From NCBI GenBank assembly GCA_965219165.1, contig CBDCMW010000002.1:3596001-3660000 (forward strand): a stretch of DNA of 64,000 nucleotides. Reading direction: 5' to 3'. The position numbers and the translations under genes were made by a program. The notes under the pieces were generated by a model, which made no database searches, was not told the DNA's origin, and saw nothing but the letters and a program-made list of their open reading frames with translations. This DNA is from Aldehydirespirator sp965219165 (GTDB lineage Bacteria > Actinomycetota > Acidimicrobiia > Acidimicrobiales > Aldehydirespiratoraceae). Below are positions 24,402 to 33,231 of this stretch, piece after piece; the stretch's first letter is position 1; every line of letters starts with the position of its first letter.

Positions 24402-25304
24402 ATGAGCACGCCGAAGCGGGAGCGCCAACGCGAGAACCGGCTCCGACGCCTCGCCGCCGACGAGGCCGCGGCCAAGCAGTACGCCAGCCGCAGGCGCGTC
24501 AGGCTCATAGGCATCGCGGCGGTGGTGGTGGCAGCCGCCATCGCAGTGATTGCGTTCCTGCAGCGCGACGACTCCGAGGTTGTCACCCGCCCGGATCCGT
24601 TGGCCGAGGTCTTCCCCGCCGACCCGAGCGAGGCCGTCTCGGCACCCGATCCCCAGACCGCCGATCCGGTTCCAGAGCTAGCCACGGGATGCCCGGCAGC
24701 TGACGGGTCGAGCGGGCGCCTCATCGACTTCGACGGCCCTCAGCCCATGTGCATCGACCCCGAGGCTCGCTATGTGGCCACCTTCGACACCAGCGAGGGC
24801 GAGATGCGCTTCGAGCTGACCGCTGCGGAGACTCCCCTGACGGTGAACAACTTCGTGACGCTGGCCCGCTGGGGCTACTACGACGACACCCTGCTGTTCC
24901 GCACCGACCCTTCGATCGACATCATCCAGGGCGGCTCTCCCCACACCAACGACAACAGGGACCGCGGTCCCGGATACACGACTCCCGACGAGCCCGCCTT
25001 CGACTTGGACCCGGACACTGGCGAGCTCAAGGGTCCCTACCGCTACCAGCCCGGTCAGCTCGTAATGGCCCGATCAGGCGGGCCCGACGCCGCCGGGGCG
25101 CAGTTCTTCCTGACCACCGGCCCCAACACGGCCAAGCTGGACTCCCAGGGCACTTACGTGGTCTTCGGCAACACCGATGACGCCGGACTGGCCGTGGCGC
25201 AATCGATCATCGGCCTTCACGAACCGGGCGGATCGCTCGGCGGGGCGCCGTCGCGGGACGTGACCGTGCACTCGGTGACCATAGAGGAGACCCCCGCCGG
25301 CTGA
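24402..25304 (+). CDS. Membrane-anchored cyclophilin-type peptidyl-prolyl isomerase
   Basis: 300 residues. The N-terminus is basic, a helix at about 33-53 anchors it, and an acidic/Pro linker leads to a cyclophilin domain from about 125 to the end. Landmarks are TPLTVNNFVTLAR, FRTDPSIDIIQGG, QFFLTTGPN and YVVFGNT. The catalytic Arg of the FHR motif is replaced or shifted (LLFRTDP keeps Phe-Arg). It should act outside the membrane in protein folding. Close actinobacterial relatives have the same anchored form. Confidence 0.9.
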   Translation: MSTPKRERQRENRLRRLAADEAAAKQYASRRRVRLIGIAAVVVAAAIAVIAFLQRDDSEVVTRPDPLAEVFPADPSEAVSAPDPQTADPVPELATGCPAADGSSGRLIDFDGPQPMCIDPEARYVATFDTSEGEMRFELTAAETPLTVNNFVTLARWGYYDDTLLFRTDPSIDIIQGGSPHTNDNRDRGPGYTTPDEPAFDLDPDTGELKGPYRYQPGQLVMARSGGPDAAGAQFFLTTGPNTAKLDSQGTYVVFGNTDDAGLAVAQSIIGLHEPGGSLGGAPSRDVTVHSVTIEETPAG

Positions 25305-25321
25305 CGGGCTGTTCAGGCCCG
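25305..25321. terminator. Short hairpin between convergent genes
   Basis: CGGGC (25305-25309) and GCCCG (25317-25321) flank a seven-base loop in the 24-bp gap between the convergent cyclophilin and peptidase-like genes. It could serve both strands. There is no T run. Confidence 0.45.
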
Positions 25322-25328
25322 CTCCGCT

Positions 25329-26018
25329 CTATTGATCCCCTTCCGGCGACGCTCCGAGAACGACGGAGTTGCCACCCCGGCGAGCCTCGACCGCGCCGCC
25401 GAGCACGGCCCAGTCCTCGGGGCTGGACGATGACGCCAACGCCTGCGGCTCGGCTGTCGATTGCACCGCCGCCCCCGACTCGAGGGCCATGAACAATGCG
25501 GAGGCGGGAACCATGCGTCGGAGGCGCCGGCGCCGGTCGCGGGGCCAGTTCTCCCAGCCCGCGGCCACCACGATGCCGTCGTGAAGCCCCAGGCCGACGG
25601 TGAGCGCGCCGCCGCGGTCGTCCACCATCGAGGCGCACACCGCGGCCGCGGCCGCTCCCGACCAGACGACATCGGCACCGCGCCCGCGGGCCGCGACGAT
25701 GGCCTCCAGCAGCGGGGTGGCCTTCACTGCGCTCACGAAATGGGCGGGAGACCCGTCCAGCACCAGCACGGCGTCGCAGCGTGTGATCGGCTCGGACAAC
25801 TCCGGGTTGAGCGAATCGGACCGCCGCAACGCGCCCACGACCGCATGCTGCACCGACAGTGATTCGGCCCAGGCATCGATCCGGGCCAGCAGCGCGTCGG
25901 GACGGCGGTAGGCGGCCGCCACGGTCACCACTGCAACCGAGCCGCAACCCGACAGAGCCTGGCCCGCAGGCGTGCTCGCATCCAGCTCGCGGCCCCCGGC
26001 AAGAACGACTCGGCTCAT
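25329..26018 (-). CDS. Peptidase S51/cyanophycinase-like protein without the catalytic serine
   Basis: 229 residues of the class I amidotransferase-like fold. LVLDGSPAHFVSAVKATPLLEAI and GLGLHDGIVV match the S51/cyanophycinase layout. However, the nucleophile elbow, normally G-x-S-A-G-A, reads WSGAAAAA, so the serine is missing. It is probably a non-catalytic binding protein. The start is ATG 26018, overlapping the stop of the upstream gene (ATGA). Confidence 0.6.
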   Translation of the reverse strand: MSRVVLAGGRELDASTPAGQALSGCGSVAVVTVAAAYRRPDALLARIDAWAESLSVQHAVVGALRRSDSLNPELSEPITRCDAVLVLDGSPAHFVSAVKATPLLEAIVAARGRGADVVWSGAAAAAVCASMVDDRGGALTVGLGLHDGIVVAAGWENWPRDRRRRLRRMVPASALFMALESGAAVQSTAEPQALASSSSPEDWAVLGGAVEARRGGNSVVLGASPEGDQ

Positions 26019-26521
26019 GGATCCGAGGCCTTCAGAGACTGGCGGCGGGCCCGCAGCTCCACGTACCGGCGCCATGCCGGCGGAACCGACGGCGCCTCGC
26101 GACGGTGGATGTCGGTGACGAACAAGCCGCGGGAGCGCAGTGCCGACACCACGTCGCGACCACCGCGGCGGCGGGCCGGCGACTGGCGGCGAAGGCCAGC
26201 CAGCAACCGCCCACCGCCCCCGGTTCCGGCCGGTTCCACCATGAGGATCCAGCCATCGTCGGCCAGGATCCCCTCAAGATCTGCGACAAAGCCTTCGAGA
26301 TCGGCGACCTGGGGAGTGCGCATGAACGACAGGATCGTGTCGTAGCGGGCGCCGCGGTTGCATTCAGACCGGAGGGCTGCCTCGACGTCGTCGGCGGGAA
26401 CACGGAACACCCGGCCCGAGGCGGTGGCGGCCAGAGCCCGGCAGCGCTCGTCCACCGCGTCCAGCAGGGTCGGAGGGGGCGCCGGCAAGCCCCCCTCTGT
26501 GACCCGGGCACCGGTGGTCAT
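26015..26521 (-). CDS. Methyltransferase-like protein lacking the SAM-binding motif
   Basis: 168 residues. The middle (RYDTILSFM, then ILADDGWILMVEPAG) resembles the second half of class I SAM methyltransferases. The glycine-rich motif I that should come before it is absent, and the N-terminus (LLDAVDERCRALA) runs straight into that region. It is either a shortened enzyme relative or a non-enzymatic one. It is coupled to the S51-like gene. Confidence 0.5.
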   Translation of the reverse strand: MTTGARVTEGGLPAPPPTLLDAVDERCRALAATASGRVFRVPADDVEAALRSECNRGARYDTILSFMRTPQVADLEGFVADLEGILADDGWILMVEPAGTGGGGRLLAGLRRQSPARRRGGRDVVSALRSRGLFVTDIHRREAPSVPPAWRRYVELRARRQSLKASDP

Positions 26522-26543
26522 CGTTCCAACCTACTCTCTTGGT

Positions 26544-27302
26544 GTGCCCGCCGATGCGAGGCGCCCGTCCCACGATGGACGCCGGGGCGATCCGCGCCAG
26601 CCGCACCATGACGAGTCCTCCGGCCTGCCCGCTTGCCGCTGGGCCTTCCCGGATCCCTCGTCCAGCGACGAGGCCGGCCTGGTGGCTGTCGGTGCCGACC
26701 TCGAGCCGGCGACGCTGATCGCCGCCTACCGCAGCGGCCTGTTCCCCATGCCGCTCAAGCCGGGCGGACGCATCGGATGGTGGTCTCCGCCTGAGCGCGG
26801 CGTCCTGGATCCCGGCCGGCTGATCGTGCACCGCTCGCTGCGCCGGGCGTGCCGCCGCTATGAGGTCACAGTCGACACCGCCTTCGCCGAAGTCGTCGAC
26901 GGTTGCGCGGACCCGGCCAGGCCCCACGGTTGGATCGATGCTCAGATGCAGGCCGCGTACGTGCGCCTGCACCACGCGGGCTTCGCCCACAGCGTCGAGA
27001 CCTGGTGCCACGGCGAGCTGGTGGGCGGCCTCTACGGCGTGGCTGTGGGTGGGCTGTTCGCGGGAGAGTCCATGTTCTACCGGGCCCGAGACGCCTCCAA
27101 GGTCGCGCTGGTGGCCCTCGCCGACGGGCTCCGCGACGGCCGCCAAAGGCTGATCGACGTCCAATGGGCGACGCCGCACTTGTGCTCGCTGGGCGTGAGC
27201 GAGATCCCGCGCCACCAGTACCTGCGCCACCTGCCGGAGCTGCTCGCCTCCCCGACACCGGATATGTTCGGATCCGGTCAGGCCCAGCCGCGACAGCGCT
27301 AG
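26544..27302 (+). CDS. aat: Leucyl/phenylalanyl-tRNA-protein transferase
   Basis: 252 residues. It adds Leu or Phe to N-terminal Arg/Lys of proteins and marks them for ClpAP(S) degradation. Family motifs in order are FPDP, GLFPMPL, WWSPPERGVL, SVETWCHGELVGGLYGV and GESMFYRARDASKVAL. The start is GTG 26544, just after the divergent methyltransferase-like gene; an upstream frame only reads that gene's complement. The N-terminal 30 residues are extra relative to the Escherichia coli enzyme. Confidence 0.92.
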   Translation: MPADARRPSHDGRRGDPRQPHHDESSGLPACRWAFPDPSSSDEAGLVAVGADLEPATLIAAYRSGLFPMPLKPGGRIGWWSPPERGVLDPGRLIVHRSLRRACRRYEVTVDTAFAEVVDGCADPARPHGWIDAQMQAAYVRLHHAGFAHSVETWCHGELVGGLYGVAVGGLFAGESMFYRARDASKVALVALADGLRDGRQRLIDVQWATPHLCSLGVSEIPRHQYLRHLPELLASPTPDMFGSGQAQPRQR

Positions 27303-27323
27303 GCGTGGCCGACAAAGTACCTG

Positions 27324-27548
27324 TCAAGTCCACCCGCCATAGCTGGACCTGCGCCTCCACGGTCTGCCTGCGTAGCGCCAGCGGGGTGAGGGAGCAGGAG
27401 CCCCGAGCGTCGGCTGCGTCCAGAGCTGCGGCCACAGCGCCTCGACCGCGGCCTCGATGGCAGCCCGCTCGGCCTCGGTCGGCTCTGGGGTGATGGAGGC
27501 GATCATGGTGCCGTCCGGCAGCCGCAGCCCGCCCCCAGCCGCGCTCAC
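27324..27548 (-). CDS. Acyl-CoA carboxylase epsilon subunit-like protein
   Basis: 74 residues from GTG 27548, overlapping the accD stop (GTGA). The helix TEAERAAIEAAVEALWP and the C-terminal aromatic/basic stretch PRWRYAGRPWRRR fit actinobacterial AccE proteins. These bind the beta subunit and stabilise the carboxylase. The family varies strongly, so the call rests largely on position. Confidence 0.7.
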   Translation of the reverse strand: MSAAGGGLRLPDGTMIASITPEPTEAERAAIEAAVEALWPQLWTQPTLGAPAPSPRWRYAGRPWRRRSSYGGWT

Positions 27549-29125
27549 AGCGGGACGTTTCCGTGCTTGCGCTCGGGTAGCTCCTCGCGCTTGGACTCCA
27601 GCATCCGCAGCCCGGCCACGATCTTGCGTCGGGTCTGGGAGGGTTCGATCACCTCGTCCACGAAGCCGCGCTCGGCTGCGATGTAGGGGTTGGCGAGTCG
27701 CTGGGTGTAGTCGTCCACCAGCGCGTTGCGGCGGGCCACGGGGTCGGCGGCCTCGGCCAGCTCGCGGCGATAGAGGATCTCGACCGCGCCCTGGGGCCCC
27801 ATGACTGCGATCTCCGCGGACGGCCAGGCGAACGAGAGGTCCGAGCCGACGCCCTTGGAGTCCATGACCACATAGGCGCCGCCGTAGGCCTTGCGGGTTA
27901 TCACCGAGATGCGGGGAACCGCGGCCTCGCAGTAGGCGTACAGCAGCTTGGCTCCGTGGCGGATGATGCCGCCGTGCTCCTGGTCGACACCGGGCAGGAA
28001 CCCGGGAACGTCGACGAACGTGACGAGCGGGATGTTGAAGGCGTCGCAGGTGCGCACGAAGCGGGCCGCCTTCTCGGCCGACTCGATGTCGAGTACGCCG
28101 GCCAGCACCATCGGCTGGTTGCCCACCACTCCCACCGAGCGCCCGTCGATGCGGGCGAACCCGCACACGATGCTGCGGGCCCAGGAAGCGTGGTACTCGA
28201 GGAAGTCGCCGTCGTCCGCCACTTCGACGATCACGTCCTTCATGTCGTAGGGGACGTTGGGACTGTCGGGCAGAAGGGTGTTGAGCGCCGGGCACTCGCG
28301 GTCAGGGTCGTCGGCCGACTTGTACGCCGGGGGCTGCTCGAGGTTGTTGGAGGGCAGGAAGGACAGCAGCGCCTTCACGTCGTCGAGCACGTCTTGCTCG
28401 TCAGCAGCAACAAACGTGGCCACGCCCGACTTGGTGCTGTGGCTGGTGGCCCCTCCCAGATCCTCGAGGGTCACCTCCTCGCCGGTGACCGTCTTCACCA
28501 CGTCGGGGCCGGTGATGAACATGTGCGACTTCCCACGCACCATGAAGATGAAGTCGGTCATGGCCGGGCTGTACACCGCGCCTCCGGCGCACGGACCGAG
28601 GATCACGCTGATCTGGGGGATCACGCCCGAGGCCTGAACGTTGCGGTAGAAGATCCCGCCGTAGCCGTCCAGCGAGACGACGCCCTCCTGGATGCGGGCA
28701 CCGGCACCGTCGTTGAGCCCGATGATCGGCGCTCCGACAGACACAGCCAGGTCCATCACCTTGTGGAGTTTCTCGGCGAACACCTCGCCCAGCGCGCCTC
28801 CCATGACCGTGAAGTCCTGGGCGAACACGAGCACCTTGCGACCGTCGATGGTCCCCCAGCCGGTGACCACGCCGTCGGTGTAGGGCCGGTCGTCGAGTCC
28901 GGCCTCATGGGCCCGGTGCCGGGCCAGCATGTCGAGTTCGTGGAACGAGCCGTCGTCGAGCAGGTAGTCGAGCCGCTCCCGAGCCAGCATCTTGCCCTTG
29001 TCGTGCTGTCGTTTCACCGACCGCTCGGGCCCGGCCGACAGCGCCTCGGACTTGCGGGCCCTCAGATCATCGAGCTTGTCGTGCATGGACGCGCCAGCCA
29101 CGACGCGCAAGGCTACTGCCGCCAT
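27545..29125 (-). CDS. Acetyl/propionyl-CoA carboxylase beta subunit
   Basis: 526 residues. It transfers carboxyl from biotin to acyl-CoA. The two crotonase-like halves are complete: the N-terminal part has ARERLDYLLDDGSF and GGALGEVFAEKL. The oxyanion-forming loops are GPCAGGAVYSPA in the first half and RKAYGGAYVVM in the second. The Asp that selects propionyl- over acetyl-CoA cannot be judged without alignment. ATG 29125 is 22 bp from a divergent gene; ATG 29086 (MHDKLDDLR) is a good alternative start. The methylmalonyl-CoA epimerase gene at 43496 hints at a propionyl-CoA route. Confidence 0.93.
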   Translation of the reverse strand: MAAVALRVVAGASMHDKLDDLRARKSEALSAGPERSVKRQHDKGKMLARERLDYLLDDGSFHELDMLARHRAHEAGLDDRPYTDGVVTGWGTIDGRKVLVFAQDFTVMGGALGEVFAEKLHKVMDLAVSVGAPIIGLNDGAGARIQEGVVSLDGYGGIFYRNVQASGVIPQISVILGPCAGGAVYSPAMTDFIFMVRGKSHMFITGPDVVKTVTGEEVTLEDLGGATSHSTKSGVATFVAADEQDVLDDVKALLSFLPSNNLEQPPAYKSADDPDRECPALNTLLPDSPNVPYDMKDVIVEVADDGDFLEYHASWARSIVCGFARIDGRSVGVVGNQPMVLAGVLDIESAEKAARFVRTCDAFNIPLVTFVDVPGFLPGVDQEHGGIIRHGAKLLYAYCEAAVPRISVITRKAYGGAYVVMDSKGVGSDLSFAWPSAEIAVMGPQGAVEILYRRELAEAADPVARRNALVDDYTQRLANPYIAAERGFVDEVIEPSQTRRKIVAGLRMLESKREELPERKHGNVPL

Positions 29126-29147
29126 GCTGCCGCCGTAGCCTACGGCG

Positions 29148-29849
29148 ATGGCCAGGCAGGACTCGAACGACCTCGGCGGGGCGCCGTCGGAGCGGACGCA
29201 GGTGCGGCGGGGAGAGCCGCGTGCTCGCTACGGGCGCGACGACATCCTCGGGATCCTCGACGCCGGGCTGATCGCCCATGTGGGAGTGGCCACGCCGGAG
29301 GGACCCCTGGTGCTGCCCATGGCCTACGGGCACGACGGCGAGCGGCTCTACCTTCACGGCGCGGCCGCCAACCACCTGCTCGGCACCGGTGAAGGCCACG
29401 AGGTGTGCGTTACCGTCACCCATCTCGACGGGCTGGTGATGGCCCGCACTCCGTTCCACAACTCGATGAACTACCGGTCGGTGGTGGTGCGGGGCCGGGC
29501 CAGGCGCATCGACGACGAGCAGGGCAAACGTCGAGCGCTCAAGTTCGTCACCGACCACGTGGTGGCCCACTGGGACTCCGTCCGCCCGCCGTCGCAGATC
29601 GATCTGCGCAAGACGCTGGTGTTGGAGCTGCCCCTGACGGAGGCGTCGGCCAAGGTCCGCGCCGGTGATCCGGTCGACGAGCCCGACGACATCGCCGGGC
29701 CGTGGTGGGCCGGCGTGGTGCCGATAACCACCCGCTTCGAGGCGCCGATCGCCTCGGCTGATCTGACCACCGGCGCCGTGCTTCCCGCGCCCATAGCGGC
29801 TCTGGCCGGACTTACCTCCGACGAGCGCCCCCAGCCTGACCGAGACTGA
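29148..29849 (+). CDS. Pyridoxamine 5'-phosphate oxidase-like flavin-binding protein
   Basis: 233 residues with the split-barrel flavin fold. GLIAHVGVATPEGPLVLPMAYG and LYLHGAAANHLL match the flavin-nucleotide-binding branch. FHNSMNYRSVVVRGRAR and the C-terminal GVVPI also match, and this branch has a His-containing second half. Substrate unknown. The start ATG 29148 is only 22 bp from the divergent accD start. Confidence 0.85.
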   Translation: MARQDSNDLGGAPSERTQVRRGEPRARYGRDDILGILDAGLIAHVGVATPEGPLVLPMAYGHDGERLYLHGAAANHLLGTGEGHEVCVTVTHLDGLVMARTPFHNSMNYRSVVVRGRARRIDDEQGKRRALKFVTDHVVAHWDSVRPPSQIDLRKTLVLELPLTEASAKVRAGDPVDEPDDIAGPWWAGVVPITTRFEAPIASADLTTGAVLPAPIAALAGLTSDERPQPDRD

Positions 29850-29901
29850 GCAGGATCCCGGAGGGCCGTCTCCCACTGCGTACGAGACAGGCCGCGCCCA
29901 T

Positions 29902-31098
29902 CTAGTTGTACTCGTCGTCGTTGTACTCGTCGTCGTCGTACTCGGGCTCGTATTCCTCGAAGGAGGCGTAGTCATCGCCTCCCACGAGCAGGTCGGGGTC
30001 GTCGATGATCGCCTCGGGCGGCGGGGCGTCCACGCTGATGTCTGCGTCGAAGTCGTAGAACTCGAGGGTGATCAGGTTCGAGGGGATCTCCTCGTCAGGA
30101 CCAGCGAAGCCGGCAAACATCGACGCGAGGTCGAAGGTCAGGCGCCGGATCAGGTTCTCGTCGTCGATCCATACGTCCACTTCGAAGCCGGTGTCCAGGA
30201 ATTCGAAGAACTGCTCGAATCCTTCTGCGAACGGGTCGGATTCGCCGTCGTCGGAGTCGTCGCCTTCCGGCGTGCCCGCTTCGCCCTCGTCGGGCGCCCC
30301 GCCAAAGGCCTCTCCCACCAAGTCGAGCAGGGATATCTGGAAGCGCACTCTGGTGGCCTCCGTGCCCCGCACGTCCTCGCGGCCGACGATCTCAGCTTCG
30401 CTGGCAGCCTCCAGGAACGTGCCGGTCTCGCCCAGCGGATCGCAGTCGCCGGAGAGCTCTTGGGGCGACTGCGGCAAGACGCACATCACTCCTCCCGCCG
30501 ATCCCATGGCGTCGCTCATCGGGTCGCCGCCCGCGACAGACTCGGCTACGTACCAGGCCTCGTCGACACCCAATTCAGCCAGGGTCTCGGCAGGCACTGG
30601 TGGCCGCACGTAGATCACGCCGTCCACGTACCGAACCTCGCCGTCGGCACCGGCGGGGAACTGCGGGTCGACTCCGGGCGGAAGCTCGACCGTCACCGCG
30701 AGGTCGCCGTCGGCGTCGGATTCGAAGCGCGTCGAAAGCTTGACCCCCGGGCCGAGGTCGATCGTCGCCTCACCGCGCGCGGAGCGCCCGTCAAGCTCAG
30801 TGGTGGCCGCCGCCAGGAGAGCTTCGGGGTCCGCGGGCGCGGCATCTTCGCGGTCCCCGGCAGAGCCGGCGTCACCCGGTTCGTCGGAGCCCGTCGCAGA
30901 GCCCTCCGGGGTATCGCCCTCGGCGACTTCACCCGCGTCGGACGAATCGTCCGAGGTGGTCGATGTCGCGTCTGCGGGTGTCTCAGCCTGGTCCTGCGGA
31001 ACGTCGGGGGTGACGATCCCGCCGCCCTCGCCGCTGCAGGCCGCCGCCAACAGCGCCACCGCCGCCACCAGCGTTGCGGCCATTCGAACTCGCAACAT
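29902..31098 (-). CDS. Lipoprotein of the LppX/LprG-like type
   Basis: 398 residues. The signal peptide ends in lipobox LLAAAC (Cys21). An acidic Asp/Glu/Ser/Thr linker of about 75 residues leads to a domain with repeated beta strands (TRFESDADGDLAVTVELPPG, YVDGVIYVRPP, VDVWIDDENLIRRLTFDL). This layout is seen in actinobacterial lipoproteins that carry lipids across the envelope. The C-terminus repeats acidic DDDEYN units (29905-29945). The function is inferred from fold only. Confidence 0.7.
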   Translation of the reverse strand: MLRVRMAATLVAAVALLAAACSGEGGGIVTPDVPQDQAETPADATSTTSDDSSDAGEVAEGDTPEGSATGSDEPGDAGSAGDREDAAPADPEALLAAATTELDGRSARGEATIDLGPGVKLSTRFESDADGDLAVTVELPPGVDPQFPAGADGEVRYVDGVIYVRPPVPAETLAELGVDEAWYVAESVAGGDPMSDAMGSAGGVMCVLPQSPQELSGDCDPLGETGTFLEAASEAEIVGREDVRGTEATRVRFQISLLDLVGEAFGGAPDEGEAGTPEGDDSDDGESDPFAEGFEQFFEFLDTGFEVDVWIDDENLIRRLTFDLASMFAGFAGPDEEIPSNLITLEFYDFDADISVDAPPPEAIIDDPDLLVGGDDYASFEEYEPEYDDDEYNDDEYN

Positions 31099-31234
31099 CC
31101 TCGCCTCCCATCTTGAGGCACTCGCCGTGTTGAGGCACTCGTTGCCTCCGACCCTACAGACCCATACTCGCCTTCAAGGGTTCCGAGCCTTCGCCCGGCT
31201 TCAGGCGTGTCAACGCCAATGGCAGCGTCGCGGA

Positions 31235-32020
31235 TCAGATGTGTTGCCAAGCGGGTTTGTCGCGATATGTCTCGCGGTAGTAGTCGGCATGTTTCAGTTG
31301 CCGGCTGGCAGCTTCGTCGACGATGACCGTGGTGTGGGGGTGCAGCTGTAGAGCGGATGCCGGCACCATCGCAGTCACCGGTCCCTCCACAGCCCTGGCG
31401 ACGGATGCGCTCTTGGCCTCGCCGGTGGCAATCAACACAACATGTCGAGCCTCGAGAATGGTGCCGATGCCCTGGGTAATCCCATGTCGGGGCACCATGT
31501 CCGGGTCGTCATCGAAGAAGCGGGCATTGTCCTTGCGGGTTGCCGCGGCGAGTGTCGTCAGGCGTGTTCTCGACGCAAGCGAGGACGGCGGCTCGTTGAA
31601 TCCTATGTGGCCGTTGCCGCCGATGCCGAGCACCTGCAAATCGATACCACCGGCGTCTGCAATGCGCCGCTCGTAGGCCTCTCCCGCCGTGGCGAGATCC
31701 GCCGAGGCGCACTCCGGAGCGACCAGAGCGCCCGCCGGAACGTCCACATGGTCGATGAGCTCGCGCTGGATGAAGTTTCGGCACAACTGCGGATGTTCGG
31801 GGTCGAGGCCCACGTACTCATCGAGCAGGAACACCCGCGTGCGAGCGAAACTCACCCGCCGATCGCGGTAACGCTCGATGAGCTCGTGGTAGGTGGGAAG
31901 GGGGGAGCTGCCCGTGGCCAACCCGATGGCGGGGCGATCGGTGCCCGACAGCAGCCGCTCGAACGCGCCGGCCGCGATGAGCGCAGCCTCTCGGGCCGAA
32001 CCAGTGATGACGATCTCCAT
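31235..32020 (-). CDS. nagB: Glucosamine-6-phosphate deaminase
   Basis: 261 residues. It converts glucosamine-6-phosphate to fructose-6-phosphate and ammonia. Family motifs are GLATGSSPLPTYHELI, FLLDEYVGL and GIGGNGHIGFNEP, with the catalytic Asp in the second and His in the third. The start is ATG 32020, five bases after nagA. It is the last gene of the amino-sugar operon. Confidence 0.95.
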   Translation of the reverse strand: MEIVITGSAREAALIAAGAFERLLSGTDRPAIGLATGSSPLPTYHELIERYRDRRVSFARTRVFLLDEYVGLDPEHPQLCRNFIQRELIDHVDVPAGALVAPECASADLATAGEAYERRIADAGGIDLQVLGIGGNGHIGFNEPPSSLASRTRLTTLAAATRKDNARFFDDDPDMVPRHGITQGIGTILEARHVVLIATGEAKSASVARAVEGPVTAMVPASALQLHPHTTVIVDEAASRQLKHADYYRETYRDKPAWQHI

Positions 32021-32025
32021 TGCGG

Positions 32026-33231
32026 TTATGAGACCTTCACGAGCGATCCCGGGAGACGGTGCTGGGCTGCATCGTCGACGTAGCAGACTCGACCACCGCA
32101 TATCGTCGCATGGACCTGGTAGTCGTCATCAAGGAGCACCAAGTCGGCGATCGAGCCCGGGTCCAGACGCCCGCGGCGGGTTTCACCGATGATCCCCGCC
32201 GGGATGGAGGTCGCAGCCGCTAGAGCCTCGTGCCGGTCACAGCCCGTGAACTCGGCAAGATTGGCCGCAGCTTGATTCATGCTCAGCACGCTGCCGGCCA
32301 GAACACCGTCAGCGGTCCGGACGCTCACGCCATCGAAGACGGTGGGAGTGCCGGATAGCCGGTAGGCGCCGGGCGGCTGCCCCATTGCCGCGACGGCGTC
32401 GGTCACTAGTGCGACGCCGGCGGGCCCCTTGGCGTTCCAAGCCGCGGTCACCGTGATGGGGTCGATGTGCACGCCGTCGACGATCATGGTGGCGGTGAGG
32501 CGCGTGTCCGCCAGGGCCACGCCGACCAGATTGGGACTTCGATGCCCGAGAGGGGCCATCGCGTTGAACAGGTGGGTGACTGTGCTCACGCCGGCGGCGA
32601 TGGCCGCCAGCGTCTCGTCGGTGGTAGCTGCCGAGTGGCCGGCGGCGACGACGATACCTCTCCGGTTGAGCTCACCTATGACGTCGAGCGCATTGGCCAG
32701 TTCGGGAGCGATCGTCACCATGGTGACGCCGGTGGAGCGATGCCAGTCGTTGATCGCGTCGGCACTGGCGCCGGTCAGGTGTTCGCGCCGGTGCGCGCCG
32801 GAATGCCGCGTGTTGAGCATCGGGCCCTCAAAGTGGGCTCCGAGGGGATCCGCGCCGCAGTAGCCGGTGGGTCGTGCCCGCAGCGCCTCCAGCATCGAGC
32901 GGGTGAGGCTGCGGGGCCCGGAGATGATCGTCGGGAGGAAGGACGTCACCCCGCTGCGGGGCAGCTCGCGTCCCAGATCCCATACAGACCCCGGGTCGTC
33001 CTGGAGGTCGTGGCCGTAGCCGCCGTTGATCTGCAGGTCGATCAACCCCGGGGAGACCACTAGACCTGACGCGTCGATCACTGCGGTGTCTTCCGGGTCT
33101 TTCTGCGGCGCGGGTGCGACGGGTTCGGCGGGACTGAGCGTGGTTATGGTGTCGCCCTCGAAGGTGAGGGCGAGCGCCTCGAGTCCGGATGGGGTGAGGC
33201 ACCGACCTCCGACGATGCTGACCGCGGTCAC
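32026..33231 (-). CDS. nagA: N-acetylglucosamine-6-phosphate deacetylase
   Basis: 401 residues, amidohydrolase fold. HFEGPMLN, AAGHSAAT and THLFNAMAPL supply the metal and substrate ligands. VTDAVAAMG carries the catalytic Asp. INGGYGHD near the N-terminus and GSIADLVLLD near the C-terminus are typical. GTG 33231 overlaps the stop of the kinase gene (GTGA). It makes glucosamine-6-phosphate for NagB. Confidence 0.95.
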   Translation of the reverse strand: MTAVSIVGGRCLTPSGLEALALTFEGDTITTLSPAEPVAPAPQKDPEDTAVIDASGLVVSPGLIDLQINGGYGHDLQDDPGSVWDLGRELPRSGVTSFLPTIISGPRSLTRSMLEALRARPTGYCGADPLGAHFEGPMLNTRHSGAHRREHLTGASADAINDWHRSTGVTMVTIAPELANALDVIGELNRRGIVVAAGHSAATTDETLAAIAAGVSTVTHLFNAMAPLGHRSPNLVGVALADTRLTATMIVDGVHIDPITVTAAWNAKGPAGVALVTDAVAAMGQPPGAYRLSGTPTVFDGVSVRTADGVLAGSVLSMNQAAANLAEFTGCDRHEALAAATSIPAGIIGETRRGRLDPGSIADLVLLDDDYQVHATICGGRVCYVDDAAQHRLPGSLVKVS

